DNA of 64,000 nt from Vibrio sp. NTOU-M3 (GCF_040869035.1 NZ_CP162100.1:2170001-2234000), one strand, 5' to 3'. Positions 1-9,323 are shown, numbered from the stretch's first letter. The notes: generated by a model not told the origin, from the sequence alone. Made by a program: numbers and translations.

Positions 1-13
1 GTCATTAGAAGGT

Positions 14-310
14 ATGGCCTTGGCAAGGTTTGAAAAGAGTCGAGATCTGGCCCAAGAAGCGGCAGAACAAGAGCGTGAAGCACTTTCTCAAGTAATGAAA
101 GTGAAGAAACGTATCCGTGCTTTTGCCCTTGAGCACTTCGGTGAAGAGGCGTTCCAAGATCACCACTTACCACAAGAACTTCAAGATGCGCTCCAGCAAG
201 CTCTGGATGACGTCAACAGGGCGCAAGAGAATAAGCTAACAGCTTCAGAGCAAGCGCAACTTGCGAGGCAAGAGTTCAATCAGGCAGTTGCCATTGCTGC
301 GACAAATTAG
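14..310 (+). CDS. hypothetical alpha-helical protein, 5' end possibly outside window
   Basis: A 98-residue protein rich in Glu, Gln, Ala and Lys, apparently almost entirely helical or coiled coil; no enzyme motif, signal peptide or membrane segment is visible. The frame stays open to the left edge of the window (the codons before the ATG read S-L-E-G), so this may be the C-terminal part of a longer protein. I do not recognise a family. It is followed by a clear terminator, so it ends its transcription unit. Confidence 0.55.
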   Translation: MALARFEKSRDLAQEAAEQEREALSQVMKVKKRIRAFALEHFGEEAFQDHHLPQELQDALQQALDDVNRAQENKLTASEQAQLARQEFNQAVAIAATN

Positions 311-337
311 CCATTGTTCATACTCCTTCCTAAGACC

Positions 338-363
338 AAAGCCCACCTCGGTGGGCTTTTTTT
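338..363 (+). terminator. rho-independent terminator
   Basis: A GC-rich hairpin (AAAGCCCACC pairing with GGTGGGCTTT) followed by a run of T, 28 bases after the hypothetical gene's stop codon. Confidence 0.85.
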
Positions 364-400
364 ATGTCACTTGCGTTTCGAGTTCGTGAAGCTTTTATGA

Positions 401-418
401 TTGCAACAAAACTGTCAT
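401..418 (+). promoter_or_regulatory. possible Pho box half-site before the alkaline phosphatase
   Basis: CTGTCAT at 412-418 matches the PhoB repeat unit exactly. It is preceded by an A-rich spacer, but the unit 11 bases upstream (TTGCAAC) matches poorly. A PhoB site would make sense before a secreted phosphatase. This is a weak inference because only one half-site is good. Confidence 0.3.
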
Positions 419-465
419 TGAGTGGTGATTAACTGGCGCGGCTTTTTGAACGAAGGAATATAACA

Positions 466-2043
466 ATGAAGCAGTTAATTAAACCTCTCGTTGTAGCAGT
501 GGCAACAACGACGCTCTCTTTCAATGCGCTTTCTGCCGAAATCAAAAATGTCATTTTGATGATTGGTGACGGCATGGGACCACAACAAGTTGGTTTATTA
601 GAAACCTACGCCAACAATGCTCCACATTCGATATACAAAGGTGATACCACAGCTTTATTTAAATTAGCAGAGCAAGGTGTTATCGGCTCCTCCTTAACGC
701 ATCCGGAAGATGCGATAGTTGTTGACTCCGCCTGCTCTGCCACCATGCTTGCAACTGGTATTTACACCGCATCTGAAGTGATTGGTATCGATGCTCAAGG
801 TAACAATGTTGAAACGGTGCTAGAGAAAGCGAAACGCTTAGGTAAAGCGACCGGTTTAGTCTCAGATACACGCCTAACCCACGCAACCCCGGCAGCATTT
901 GCCGCCCACCAGCCACATCGCTCGCTTGAGAATAAAATCGCAGAAGATATGTTAGCAACGGGTGTTGATGTCATGCTATCTGGTGGTCTGCGTCATTGGA
1001 TCCCAAAATCTACCAATGACAAAGGTGAGACATACAAAAACCTCGAGCAGCTAACGCAAGGCGATGTGTACCTTAAGTCTAAGCGTAAAGATGAGCGTAA
1101 CTTGTTAGCTGAAGCGAGCGAGGATGGCTACAGCTTAGCATTTAATAAAACCATGCTAGAGCAAGCACAAGGAAATAAGCTCCTTGGTCTATTTGCATAC
1201 TCGGGTATGAAAGATGGTATCGCCTACAGCCAGTCCAAAAACGACCCAAACCGCACTGAGCCAACCTTAAAAGAGATGACCGTCAAAGCGCTCAATGTAT
1301 TATCAAAAAACAAAAACGGCTTTTTCTTAATGGTTGAGGGCGGACAAATCGACTGGGCTGGTCACAGCAATGACGCTGGTACGATGTTGCATGAGATGAT
1401 TAAGTTCGATGAAACCATCGGTTCGGTTTACGACTGGGCAAAAGGCAGAGATGACACCTTAATCATTGTCACCGCCGACCATGAAACGGGCTCATTTGGC
1501 TTTAGTTACTCTTCCGACAACCTACCCAAGCCTGAAAAGCGCTCTGGACCCGCATTTAGCCAGCGCGATTACGCTCCTAATTTTAACTTCGGCCAATTCA
1601 ATATCCTCGACGGGCTATACAACCAAAAACAGAGCTATTACGGCATGATCAGTGAATTTCAAAAGCTTGAAAAATCCCAGCAAACAGCCAAAAAATTCGC
1701 CGATATTGTCAATAACAGTAGTGCCTTTCCAATCACCGAAAAGCAGGCTGAAAATGTGCTAAAGAGCAAACCAAACCCTTACCGTCTAGCGGGGCATAAA
1801 TATCTGGCTGAAGAGAATATCCCCGCCATCAACGATTTTGATGCCTTTTTCCCATATAACGATCGCGGTAATTTACTGGCGCGTGAGCAAGCGACTGCAC
1901 AAAACATTGTTTGGGGAACAGGCACACATACTCATACTCCTGTAAATGTCTTTGCGTGGGGACCTGCAAAAACCATTTTGCCAGTCTCTAAAATCATGCA
2001 TCACTCGCAACTAGGCGAATTTATTAAACAACAGGTGCAATAA
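466..2043 (+). CDS. secreted alkaline phosphatase (PhoA family)
   Basis: A 525-residue phosphomonoesterase that should release phosphate in the periplasm or outside the cell. Residues 1-24 form a signal peptide ending ALSA. The alkaline phosphatase fold is shown by MIGDGMG (metal-binding Asp35), DSA at 87-89 (Ser88 is the expected nucleophile), THATPAAFAAHQPHR near 140, GGQIDWAGHSND near 295, ADHETGSFGF near 340 and a C-terminal GTHTHTP metal-binding stretch. The ATG has a good AAGGA ribosome binding site. It stands alone between two terminators, so phosphate regulation is plausible but not proved. Symbol withheld because vibrios carry several alkaline phosphatase types. Confidence 0.93.
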   Translation: MKQLIKPLVVAVATTTLSFNALSAEIKNVILMIGDGMGPQQVGLLETYANNAPHSIYKGDTTALFKLAEQGVIGSSLTHPEDAIVVDSACSATMLATGIYTASEVIGIDAQGNNVETVLEKAKRLGKATGLVSDTRLTHATPAAFAAHQPHRSLENKIAEDMLATGVDVMLSGGLRHWIPKSTNDKGETYKNLEQLTQGDVYLKSKRKDERNLLAEASEDGYSLAFNKTMLEQAQGNKLLGLFAYSGMKDGIAYSQSKNDPNRTEPTLKEMTVKALNVLSKNKNGFFLMVEGGQIDWAGHSNDAGTMLHEMIKFDETIGSVYDWAKGRDDTLIIVTADHETGSFGFSYSSDNLPKPEKRSGPAFSQRDYAPNFNFGQFNILDGLYNQKQSYYGMISEFQKLEKSQQTAKKFADIVNNSSAFPITEKQAENVLKSKPNPYRLAGHKYLAEENIPAINDFDAFFPYNDRGNLLAREQATAQNIVWGTGTHTHTPVNVFAWGPAKTILPVSKIMHHSQLGEFIKQQVQ

Positions 2044-2070
2044 GTTTCGGGCTTACTCACCCTTTGAGTC

Positions 2071-2093
2071 AGCGCTCTTCGGGGCGCTTTTTT
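2071..2093 (+). terminator. rho-independent terminator
   Basis: AGCGCTC-TTCG-GGGCGCT hairpin with a TTCG tetraloop followed by six T, just after the alkaline phosphatase. Confidence 0.85.
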
Positions 2094-2217
2094 GTTGCTC
2101 ATATCATGGTAAATCAGATATTCAACATGAAGGCCAGCTTTTAAGTATCACTGTTTATTTGACTCTTGCTAAAAGAAACGACAGGATAAATAGCTTTCCA
2201 AGTATCGAGATAATGTC

Positions 2218-2517
2218 ATGTGTGAGATATTTGCGCATCAGCCAAGAGAAAATTACCAATTCATCACCCGTTCTATCCGTATCGATGGCCACGCAACTAG
2301 CGTTAAACTTGAAACCAGCTTTTGGCAATTGCTGGAAGAAATTGCGCAGCAGCAAGGATTAACGGTTCCCCGCTTTATCTCTACGGTGTACAAAGAAGCA
2401 TTAGAGCATAACGGCGAAGTCAGCAATTTTGCCTCTTTGCTTCGCTGCGCCTGCCTAATTTATGCTCGCCAACCTCAAAGTACGATTGAGATAGCCAACG
2501 AACAAATCAACTCATAA
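2218..2517 (+). CDS. ribbon-helix-helix domain protein (RHH_4 type)
   Basis: A 99-residue protein beginning MCEIFAHQP. The stretch SIRIDGHATSVKLETSFWQLLEEIAQQQGLTVPRFISTVY has the beta-strand plus two-helix pattern of the small ribbon-helix-helix family typified by PF13467. Such proteins are predicted DNA binders, but targets are unknown. The C-terminal part SLLRCACLIYA is typical of the Vibrio members I recall. The ribosome binding site is weak. It appears to be a single gene with no obvious partner. Confidence 0.7.
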   Translation: MCEIFAHQPRENYQFITRSIRIDGHATSVKLETSFWQLLEEIAQQQGLTVPRFISTVYKEALEHNGEVSNFASLLRCACLIYARQPQSTIEIANEQINS

Positions 2518-2603
2518 TTCAATTAATATCACCTGTCGTACTCACGTACTACCACTGAGTAATCCGCTGTTATTATGCTACTCCCTCCTAATGAGGAGAG
2601 ACC

Positions 2604-2999
2604 ATGACAAAACTGATTCACAGCATGATAAGAGTGAGCGATCTGCAAGCTTCTATCGATTTTTACCGCAACGCTCTAGAACTGGAAGTGGCTGATCAAT
2701 TTGAATTCAGCGACTTTACACTGACTTACCTCGCTAATCGTGAAACAGGTTTTGAGCTGGAGCTCACTTATAACCACGATCAGTCAGAGCCTTATGTCCA
2801 CGGCAATGCTTACGGTCATTTAGCCGTCAGCGTAGAGAAGATTGCTGAGGCACATAAGCGCCTGACTGATCTGGGGATTGAAGCGTCAGAAATAAAAACC
2901 TTCAATCACAATGAGCAACCTCTAGCGACTTTCTTCTTTATTACGGATCCCGACGGCTACAAGATTGAATTTATTCAACGTGCCGGACGCTTTATCTAA
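2604..2999 (+). CDS. VOC family protein (glyoxalase I-like)
   Basis: A 131-residue protein with two beta-alpha-beta-beta-beta modules of the vicinal oxygen chelate fold. MIRVSDLQASIDFYRNAL opens the first module, and FITDPDGYKIEFIQR closes the second with the usual metal-ligand Glu. A metal-ligand His lies in the N-terminal HSMIRV stretch and another in YGHLAVSV. This resembles lactoylglutathione lyase, but many VOC proteins do other chemistry, so the substrate is open. A strong GAGGAG site precedes the ATG. Probably cotranscribed with the ABM gene 20 bases downstream. Confidence 0.82.
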   Translation: MTKLIHSMIRVSDLQASIDFYRNALELEVADQFEFSDFTLTYLANRETGFELELTYNHDQSEPYVHGNAYGHLAVSVEKIAEAHKRLTDLGIEASEIKTFNHNEQPLATFFFITDPDGYKIEFIQRAGRFI

Positions 3000-3019
3000 T
3001 AATCATAAGAGCAAACACA

Positions 3020-3310
3020 ATGATCCATTTAACCGCACATTTTTATGCTAAAGCCGGACAGGAAAATACTTTGCATCAGCTGCTAACCGCAATGTTAGCG
3101 CCAACACGCAATGAAACTGGGTGTGTTCGTTATTGTCTTTTTCAGGACAAAGCAGACAGTCGTAAATTTCTCTTTCAAGAGCAATTTACTGATCAGGCAG
3201 CATTCGATGCCCATTGTAAAGAAGTCCATTTCCTTGCCTTGCTGGACAATCTGGAAGGGGTTCTAGAACAAGAACCTCAAATTACCTTCTATGAACAGTT
3301 AGAAGCGTAA
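3020..3310 (+). CDS. antibiotic biosynthesis monooxygenase (ABM) family protein
   Basis: A 96-residue single-domain ferredoxin-like protein. The pattern TAHFYAKAGQENTLHQLL, then TRNETGCVRYCLFQDKADSRKFLFQEQFTDQAAFDAHC, is characteristic of YgiN/ABM dimeric monooxygenases. Physiological roles vary (quinol oxidation, heme or aldehyde handling), so none is assigned. It lies 20 bases after the VOC gene and is followed by a terminator, so the two form a likely bicistronic unit. Confidence 0.82.
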   Translation: MIHLTAHFYAKAGQENTLHQLLTAMLAPTRNETGCVRYCLFQDKADSRKFLFQEQFTDQAAFDAHCKEVHFLALLDNLEGVLEQEPQITFYEQLEA

Positions 3311-3316
3311 AAATCG

Positions 3317-3342
3317 AAAGGCACTCATTTGAGTGCCTTTTT
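3317..3342 (+). terminator. rho-independent terminator
   Basis: AAAGGCACTC-ATTT-GAGTGCCTTT hairpin followed by T residues, ending the VOC-ABM pair. Confidence 0.88.
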
Positions 3343-3860
3343 CTTTATTTTCTACCTGATGCTTGCTGCAAAAACAAAAACACCACCCGGTTAACAGCCA
3401 CGTCAAGATATCATTTGAAGACAATCCAGAACCTCGGATTAGATGTGCTACTTTATACGCGATTAGGATGGTTTAAGATGAACAAGAACTAATTTTTGTT
3501 TCTATGAATCATGAGAGAGCCCAGTAGTATCAATAAATTCACTATCTTCTCACCAAAAAAGTACTTTCAGCAGGTAAAACCTGAGAAATCACCTCTAAAT
3601 TCTCAACTATCGCATCATACGATGTGTAACCCATAATACAAGCACAGCCCTGCATAACAAACTTTTGGACAAAACCTTCTTAGAGCATTTGATTAATTCT
3701 AATATTGTCCAAATTGTATGAAGAATAGCGAAAAGTTGAATGGTCAAATCTAGTAATAAATCATGCGTAATGCACCACACTTTCCGACAGACTTTCGATA
3801 AATACTGGTTTATGCAATAAAGAGTATCAGCTTTAGTTCTAGTACTACCACCGCAAAACG
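3343..3860. other. long gene-poor stretch before the siderophore island
   Basis: About 520 AT-rich bases without a convincing gene. The only frame that looks protein-like is a 37-codon minus-strand ORF at 3542-3655 (MQGCACIMGYTSYDAIVENL...); it has no clear ribosome binding site and could be a gene remnant. The island promoter and regulator sites begin at 3861. Confidence 0.5.
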
Positions 3861-3893
3861 TTTCCCGATATTCGCTTTCTATTTCCCGATATT
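3861..3893 (+). promoter_or_regulatory. 12-bp direct repeat spaced 21 bp: likely AraC-type activator site
   Basis: TTTCCCGATATT occurs at 3861-3872 and again at 3882-3893, so repeat starts are 21 bases apart, two turns of the helix. Tandem same-strand half-sites two turns apart just before a promoter are the usual arrangement for AraC-family activators such as YbtA. The AraC gene at 10724 is the natural candidate; binding is inferred, not shown. Confidence 0.6.
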
Positions 3894-3915
3894 GCTATTG
3901 TTAAAGCAATACTTA

Positions 3916-3934
3916 GATGAGAATAACTCCCATT
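3916..3934 (+). promoter_or_regulatory. probable Fur box
   Basis: GATGAGAATAACTCCCATT matches the Fur consensus (AATGATAATnATTATCATT) at about 13 of 18 informative positions. It lies directly before the ribosome binding site of the first transporter gene, where iron-loaded Fur would block the transcript. Confidence 0.5.
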
Positions 3935-3946
3935 AAGGAGTCATCT

Positions 3947-5617
3947 ATGCATCTAACGGACAAGATGAGCGTCACTCAAGCACTCATCTCATTATTAAAA
4001 ACGGAAAAAAAGCGCATCATTTATACTAGTGTTAGCGCGGTGTTGTGTGTGTTCGCAGAACTCGCCACTTGGATTTGCTTATACGCCGCATTGAGCAGAT
4101 ATCTAAATACCCAAAGTCTCTATTTCTACTTGGCTCTTATGACCATTGCAGTCTGTGTGCGCTATTTTTTCTATACGATTTCGGTATGGCAGGCGCACCT
4201 TGCTGCTTATCAAATTATTCAGACCATTAGGCAGAAGCTCGTTCGTGCTCTGTCCGAAATGCCAACCGCTAAACTGATGCAATACCATCGTGGAGATATA
4301 GAAAAACGACTCAGCGACGATTGTCAGAGCCTTGAGCCTCTTATTGCTCATCATACGACCGATATTATTACTGGTACTTTACTTCCGTTTGTTTTGCTTG
4401 GTTTTATGGTCAGCATCGACTGGCAACTAGGCTTAATCGCATTAAGTCCTCTCCCCCTCGCCGTGATTGCCCAAACAGTCATGATGCGTGGCTTTTCAGA
4501 TAGACAAAAAAAGTACAATCAAGTCGTTGCGAATATGCACAAAGCGCAACTAGAGTTTTTGCGTAGCATCGGCGTGATGAAACTATTCGGCGTTGACGCG
4601 GACTCTTACCGCCAGTTAAGCAATAATATGACCAAGCACCACAAGCTGGTTAACGCTTATACCAATCAAATGGTTGGGGCATGGGTAACCTTTACTACCT
4701 TAGCTCAGGCATCTTTGGTTCTTGTTATTCCATTCGCCATCGTCAAATTGACCCAAGGTTCATTAAGCCCGGTCGAGCTCACGATGATCGTGATTCTTTG
4801 TGCCGGCATCCTTAAACCATGGTTGGATCTAACACAGATATTTGGGCAAGTGCAGCAGTCCTTTTCTTCTCTAGAGCGAATACTACCTCTGTTCTCAGCA
4901 ACATCGGAGCAACATTTCAAATCCATTGCAACGCCTTATGTCGAGCTTTGTTGTGAAAACTTAGCAGTCAAACGTGACTCACTCGATATCGTCAGTGGAC
5001 TGAACCTTCAGTTATCTCATGGCGAGTGCATCGTAATTCAAGGCGCATCAGGCTCAGGGAAAAGTAGTCTACTGGCAACGCTCTACGGAGAATTAGCAAC
5101 ATACGAAGGCGATTGGTTTATTAACCAAAAAGCCGTGTCTTCGATGTCCGATAGAGAACGAAGCCAATTTATCTCAGTTGTCGACCAACACCCTGTTTTC
5201 TTCAGCGCATCAATACGCGAAAACTTGGTCTTAGGAGATCGATTGATACACGACTCCGTGATTATCAAACTCCTCGATATGCTTGGACTTTCTGCACTTA
5301 TCGAACAGCTTCCGAATGGTTTGTATTCCAGTATGGATGAAACCGAACGCAATTTTAGTGGAGGGGAACTACAGCGGTTAGCCATCGCTCGCGCCATGCT
5401 AGTACGCCCTGCCATTCTGGTTTTAGATGAAGCGACTTCTCATCTAGATAAGGTGACGGAAAATCGTGTTCTAGAAGCAATACGTCAACATGCACCGCAG
5501 CAAATCCAATTGGTCATCAGTCATGGTTCACAAGCATTAACCATCGCTAACCGAGCGTTTTCATTATCACACGGGCAGCTTAAACAAATTCATCTTGAGG
5601 AGACCGTCTGTGCGTAA
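3947..5617 (+). CDS. siderophore ABC transporter, fused permease/ATPase (YbtP-type)
   Basis: A 556-residue half transporter in the inner membrane. Residues 1-310 hold a six-helix exporter-type permease; the ATPase follows with Walker A GASGSGKSS, signature FSGGELQRLAIARA, Walker B ILVLDEATS and switch His in ISHGS. Fused half transporters of this exporter fold import ferric siderophores in the YbtP/YbtQ and IrtA/IrtB systems; the neighbours support import here. I start at the ATG at 3947 because AAGGAG lies six bases before it, although an ATG at 3917 is in frame. The gene overlaps the next by 8 bases, indicating translational coupling and a heterodimer with it. Confidence 0.85.
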   Translation: MHLTDKMSVTQALISLLKTEKKRIIYTSVSAVLCVFAELATWICLYAALSRYLNTQSLYFYLALMTIAVCVRYFFYTISVWQAHLAAYQIIQTIRQKLVRALSEMPTAKLMQYHRGDIEKRLSDDCQSLEPLIAHHTTDIITGTLLPFVLLGFMVSIDWQLGLIALSPLPLAVIAQTVMMRGFSDRQKKYNQVVANMHKAQLEFLRSIGVMKLFGVDADSYRQLSNNMTKHHKLVNAYTNQMVGAWVTFTTLAQASLVLVIPFAIVKLTQGSLSPVELTMIVILCAGILKPWLDLTQIFGQVQQSFSSLERILPLFSATSEQHFKSIATPYVELCCENLAVKRDSLDIVSGLNLQLSHGECIVIQGASGSGKSSLLATLYGELATYEGDWFINQKAVSSMSDRERSQFISVVDQHPVFFSASIRENLVLGDRLIHDSVIIKLLDMLGLSALIEQLPNGLYSSMDETERNFSGGELQRLAIARAMLVRPAILVLDEATSHLDKVTENRVLEAIRQHAPQQIQLVISHGSQALTIANRAFSLSHGQLKQIHLEETVCA

Positions 5618-7298
5618 CATTCTCAAGCTACTCGATCACGCAGATATCAATCCAAAAACGTTTTTGGTTGGCATTGCTGGCAAAGTGTTCAGTGAGATTC
5701 TGCCATTATTTTGTTGGCTACTGATATTCGGAGCCCTTACCCAAACATGGTTACTTTCTCTTGAAGCCCTATTCGCAGTTTCACTTATCACGGTTGTCGT
5801 TCAATGGCGGTTAGGACAATCCGCCAAACAAAGCTTCTTAGGCGCTTATGACATTACTCACCACCTGAGAAAAGTGCTACTACATGACATTCGTAGCCAA
5901 CCGTTTTCCAAGATCACAGGGCAAGGTCTGGGAGAGCGCATTAAGCTAATCACTCGTGATTTAAAAGCATTCGAAGACATTTTTAGTCACCTAATTGCTG
6001 ACTTGATCGCAGCTTTGGTGGTTCCGTTCGCGATGCTTTGTGTACTGCTATTTTGCTCACCTTACCTAGCCTCACTTATGCTGATTGTTATGGTGATCGC
6101 GAGCTTATTGCTGTGGAAATTCGAAGATAACTTTTCCAAACAAGCACAACGCCATGTCGATAAAAACGCTTCTTGCACCAACAAACTGCTCGAATACATA
6201 GCTTGTTTACCAACGCTAAAACGCTTTGGTCGCAGTGAAGTATTAGCGACTCCACTTAATCAAGAATTAGTAGACTTGCGCAAAACAGGGTTAGGGGTTG
6301 AATGGGCTGGTGGAATTGGCGTCATTTTAGCAAGCTTGTTACTTGAGCTTTCTATTCCGATGGTTGCGGCGCTCGGTGCTTACTTAATGAGCCTGGGCAA
6401 CCTTACGCTCGGGGAGTGGTTAGTTTCAATCATTGCTGCCGTCGCTTGTATCCGACCATTTGTACGCATGACTATTTTCTCTACGTTACTCAGATACATG
6501 GCTAAATCTGCCGATCGTCTATATGCCCTAAGCCAAGAACCGCAGCAACCTGTGCATGGTGTTCAAGCACATCACCACGACATCGAATTCAAAGCGGTTG
6601 AGTTAACTCTGGATGGCAACACCATTCTTAAAGACATCAATTTGCAGGTTCCATATGGGCAACATATCGCGCTCATCGGTACCAGTGGAGCGGGAAAAAC
6701 CACCTTGTTAGATTTACTTGCTGCATTCCACATCCCCACTCATGGAGCGGTAAGAATTGGTGGTTGCACGGTAGAAGCAACAGGGACAATGCACTGGTAC
6801 CAGCACATCTCCTACGTTACCCAAAATGTGCAATTGTTCGCTGGGACCCTAAAAGAAAACTTGCTCATCGCCAAAAAAGACGCGAACACCGAAGAGTTAG
6901 AAACTGCAATCACTACCGCAGGACTTGATGAGCTGATCGCTCGCTTGCCACAAGGACTAAACACCGAAATAAACGAGAATGGCAAGGATTTATCGGGTGG
7001 AGAACGTCAACGCTTCTCCCTCGCAAGAGCGTTGCTTCATGATGCGCCCATTGTGCTGCTTGATGAGTTTACATCCGCACTCGACCACCCCAAACAACGG
7101 GAAATACTGCATAGCATTACCGAGTGTTTTGCCTCTAAAACCATGATCACAGTAGCGCATCGATTGGACACCATTGCTGATGCAGATTGCATCTATTTGA
7201 TGAACCACGGTCGCATTGAGGATTTTGGTTCGCACGACCAATTAATCGCAACCTCTTCCCACTACCAGTCTCTGTGGGAAGCTCAACATAACAATTAA
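5610..7298 (+). CDS. siderophore ABC transporter, fused permease/ATPase (YbtQ-type)
   Basis: A 562-residue partner of the preceding half transporter. The N-terminal half has several membrane helices. The ATPase half has Walker A GTSGAGKTT, signature LSGGERQRFSLARA, Walker B IVLLDEFTSALD and H-loop VAHRLD. The start is taken as the GTG at 5610, seven bases after GAGGAG, inside the end of the upstream gene. Together the pair should carry a ferric siderophore from periplasm to cytoplasm, by analogy with YbtP/YbtQ. The alternative, a peptide or lipid exporter, is less likely given the TonB-dependent receptor directly downstream. Confidence 0.85.
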   Translation: MRNILKLLDHADINPKTFLVGIAGKVFSEILPLFCWLLIFGALTQTWLLSLEALFAVSLITVVVQWRLGQSAKQSFLGAYDITHHLRKVLLHDIRSQPFSKITGQGLGERIKLITRDLKAFEDIFSHLIADLIAALVVPFAMLCVLLFCSPYLASLMLIVMVIASLLLWKFEDNFSKQAQRHVDKNASCTNKLLEYIACLPTLKRFGRSEVLATPLNQELVDLRKTGLGVEWAGGIGVILASLLLELSIPMVAALGAYLMSLGNLTLGEWLVSIIAAVACIRPFVRMTIFSTLLRYMAKSADRLYALSQEPQQPVHGVQAHHHDIEFKAVELTLDGNTILKDINLQVPYGQHIALIGTSGAGKTTLLDLLAAFHIPTHGAVRIGGCTVEATGTMHWYQHISYVTQNVQLFAGTLKENLLIAKKDANTEELETAITTAGLDELIARLPQGLNTEINENGKDLSGGERQRFSLARALLHDAPIVLLDEFTSALDHPKQREILHSITECFASKTMITVAHRLDTIADADCIYLMNHGRIEDFGSHDQLIATSSHYQSLWEAQHNN

Positions 7299-7349
7299 AA
7301 ATTCAGCGCTGTGAGTAGTGCTAACTTATTCAGATTCAAGGAAAACAGT

Positions 7350-9323
7350 ATGTACAAGATTTCTTCGCCGCGCACCGTCATTGCGAGCGCTATCCTCACA
7401 ATTTTGGGTACTTCATACTCCTATGCCGAAGAGACGCCACCAGCAATGGAAGTGGTTATCGTTGAAGCAACCAAGTTCGATACTCCTTTATCGCAAGTGA
7501 ACAATTCAGTTGTGGTCAAAACGGGAGAAGAACTCGAAAAAGCAGGCATTTATCAGGTCAAAGATCTCGAGATGGTATTCCCTGGACTGCTTATACAAAC
7601 TCGCGGGAACCGAACTTACGCCAACACCACCGTTCGTGGGATTAGTTCACCTGACTACTATTCGCCAACCGTGAGCATTTATGTTGATGGCGTCCTGCAA
7701 GATAACGCTTTTGTCACTCAACCGCTGATTAACGTGGAAAAAGTCGAATTGCTGCGCGGTCCGCAAGGCACTCTTTACGGTGGGAACGCGCAAGGCGGTG
7801 TCATTAACATCGTGACTCGTCGTGAAACTGACGCCACCGAAATTAAAGCTTCTGCTTTATATTCTAATTTGAGTCAGCAAGTTGATGCTGTCGCCGCTAC
7901 CCGTTTATCTGACTCCATTTCAGCGGATATTGCAGCTAGATATGTCTACGATGAAGGTGATATTAAACACGCCACCAGCGGGAAAAAAGACGCAAACGAT
8001 GCAGATGAGCAAGCATTAAAAGTTCGCTTTCACTACTTACCAAATGACTCAAAACTTAGCGCAACCCTATCAGTCGCCGCAGATAAGCTCGACAGCCATG
8101 AGGAGTGGTACCTCACTGAGAGTGAACATGACTCTGGTGTAAAAGACGCACCAATCCCCAAACTTAAGCGAGACGTTAATACTTTCGCGCTGAATCTTGG
8201 TTACGATTTAGATTCCTCTCAAATCACAAGTACCACCGCTTATCAAACACGCGAGATAGACCGCGAATATGTCTATGGCTACTACCAAGAAGATCAAAAC
8301 AAGTTCAGCCAAGAGCTACGTCTAAACCAACAATACAACGATCGTTTTAGCTACGTAGTTGGCGGCTACATGGAATATCGCCGTTTGGACGTTTCAGCCA
8401 ATAACGCACGAAATAAATTGGACTATGACACGTACGCGTTGTTTGGGCAGGCAAACTACCAGTTTGCACCACAATGGGATGTCACTCTTGGCGTCCGAGC
8501 TTCATACCTAAAAGTAAACTCTGACTTCAACGGTAACCCGGCATGGTTTATCAATCCTTATAACAAGGAACAGACAGAATCGACGGTTTCACCAAAAGCT
8601 GCAATTGGTTGGCAAGCGAATGAGGACACTCGACTTTACGCTTCCATAACCAGTGGTTACCGACCGGGGGGCTACAACGTTGTTCCTCTGAGCAATGCAG
8701 ATGCAAGCGGTTATGACGCGGAAAAATCACTGAATGGCGAGCTAGGCTGGCGCACCAACTTTGCGAATCAAAAAATCGATTTTAGTGGCGCATTGTACTG
8801 GATTAAAACGGATGATATTCAACTATATACCGGTACGCCAGGGCATCAAACTCTTAAAAATATGGGTGAGGCTCTAAGTAAAGGTATCGAAGCTGAGTTC
8901 GCTTTCTACCCAACCGATGATCTGACCATCACTGGTGCCGGGACTTTTGGACGTTCAACATTTGAATCAAACAACAGTACCTTTGAAGGGAATCGACTGC
9001 CTTACGCGCCAGACACCACGGCAACGTTGGGCTTTAACTATTACCTACCAGTAACAGGAGTCAAAGGCGACATTTCGATCAACTCTCAAGCTCGTTATAA
9101 CTCTAAAATCTACTTTAACGAAGCTAACTCACTATCACAAAGTGCGTACACTCTCGTCGATCTATCCATTAACTACGACTACAGCGAAGCTCTGTCTATC
9201 TCGATCTTTAGCAACAATATTACTGACAAAGACTACACCACTTACGCATTCTCTTATGGTCAGACATACAGCAATTACGGTACAGGTAGAGAAGTTGGTG
9301 TGAAAGCGAAGTACGAGTGGTAA
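7350..9323 (+). CDS. TonB-dependent siderophore receptor, FyuA-like
   Basis: A 657-residue outer-membrane receptor. The signal peptide ends near SYSYAEE; the TonB-box region reads MEVVIVEA. The plug domain contains TVRGISSPDYYSPTVSIYVDG and VELLRGPQGTLYGGNAQGGV, and the barrel contains GYRPGGYNVVPLSNAD and a C-terminal strand ending in Trp. These stretches closely resemble my recollection of FyuA, the yersiniabactin/pesticin receptor. The ATG at 7350 follows AAGGAA by six bases; an earlier in-frame start at 7311 lacks this. It sits in the ABC-transporter operon, 51 bases after ybtQ-like. Ligand is probably a phenolate-thiazoline siderophore, by inference. Confidence 0.9.
   Translation: MYKISSPRTVIASAILTILGTSYSYAEETPPAMEVVIVEATKFDTPLSQVNNSVVVKTGEELEKAGIYQVKDLEMVFPGLLIQTRGNRTYANTTVRGISSPDYYSPTVSIYVDGVLQDNAFVTQPLINVEKVELLRGPQGTLYGGNAQGGVINIVTRRETDATEIKASALYSNLSQQVDAVAATRLSDSISADIAARYVYDEGDIKHATSGKKDANDADEQALKVRFHYLPNDSKLSATLSVAADKLDSHEEWYLTESEHDSGVKDAPIPKLKRDVNTFALNLGYDLDSSQITSTTAYQTREIDREYVYGYYQEDQNKFSQELRLNQQYNDRFSYVVGGYMEYRRLDVSANNARNKLDYDTYALFGQANYQFAPQWDVTLGVRASYLKVNSDFNGNPAWFINPYNKEQTESTVSPKAAIGWQANEDTRLYASITSGYRPGGYNVVPLSNADASGYDAEKSLNGELGWRTNFANQKIDFSGALYWIKTDDIQLYTGTPGHQTLKNMGEALSKGIEAEFAFYPTDDLTITGAGTFGRSTFESNNSTFEGNRLPYAPDTTATLGFNYYLPVTGVKGDISINSQARYNSKIYFNEANSLSQSAYTLVDLSINYDYSEALSISIFSNNITDKDYTTYAFSYGQTYSNYGTGREVGVKAKYEW

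Noticed and set aside
3020..3310. A possible toxin-antitoxin or defence gene in the small ORFs of the first 3.3 kb
   Set aside because: The VOC and ABM families explain the two neighbouring small genes, and the ribbon-helix-helix protein has no toxin partner beside it.
7311..7349. Longer N-terminus for the TonB-dependent receptor
   Set aside because: It would put 13 non-hydrophobic residues before the signal peptide; the ATG at 7350 has a proper AAGGAA site.
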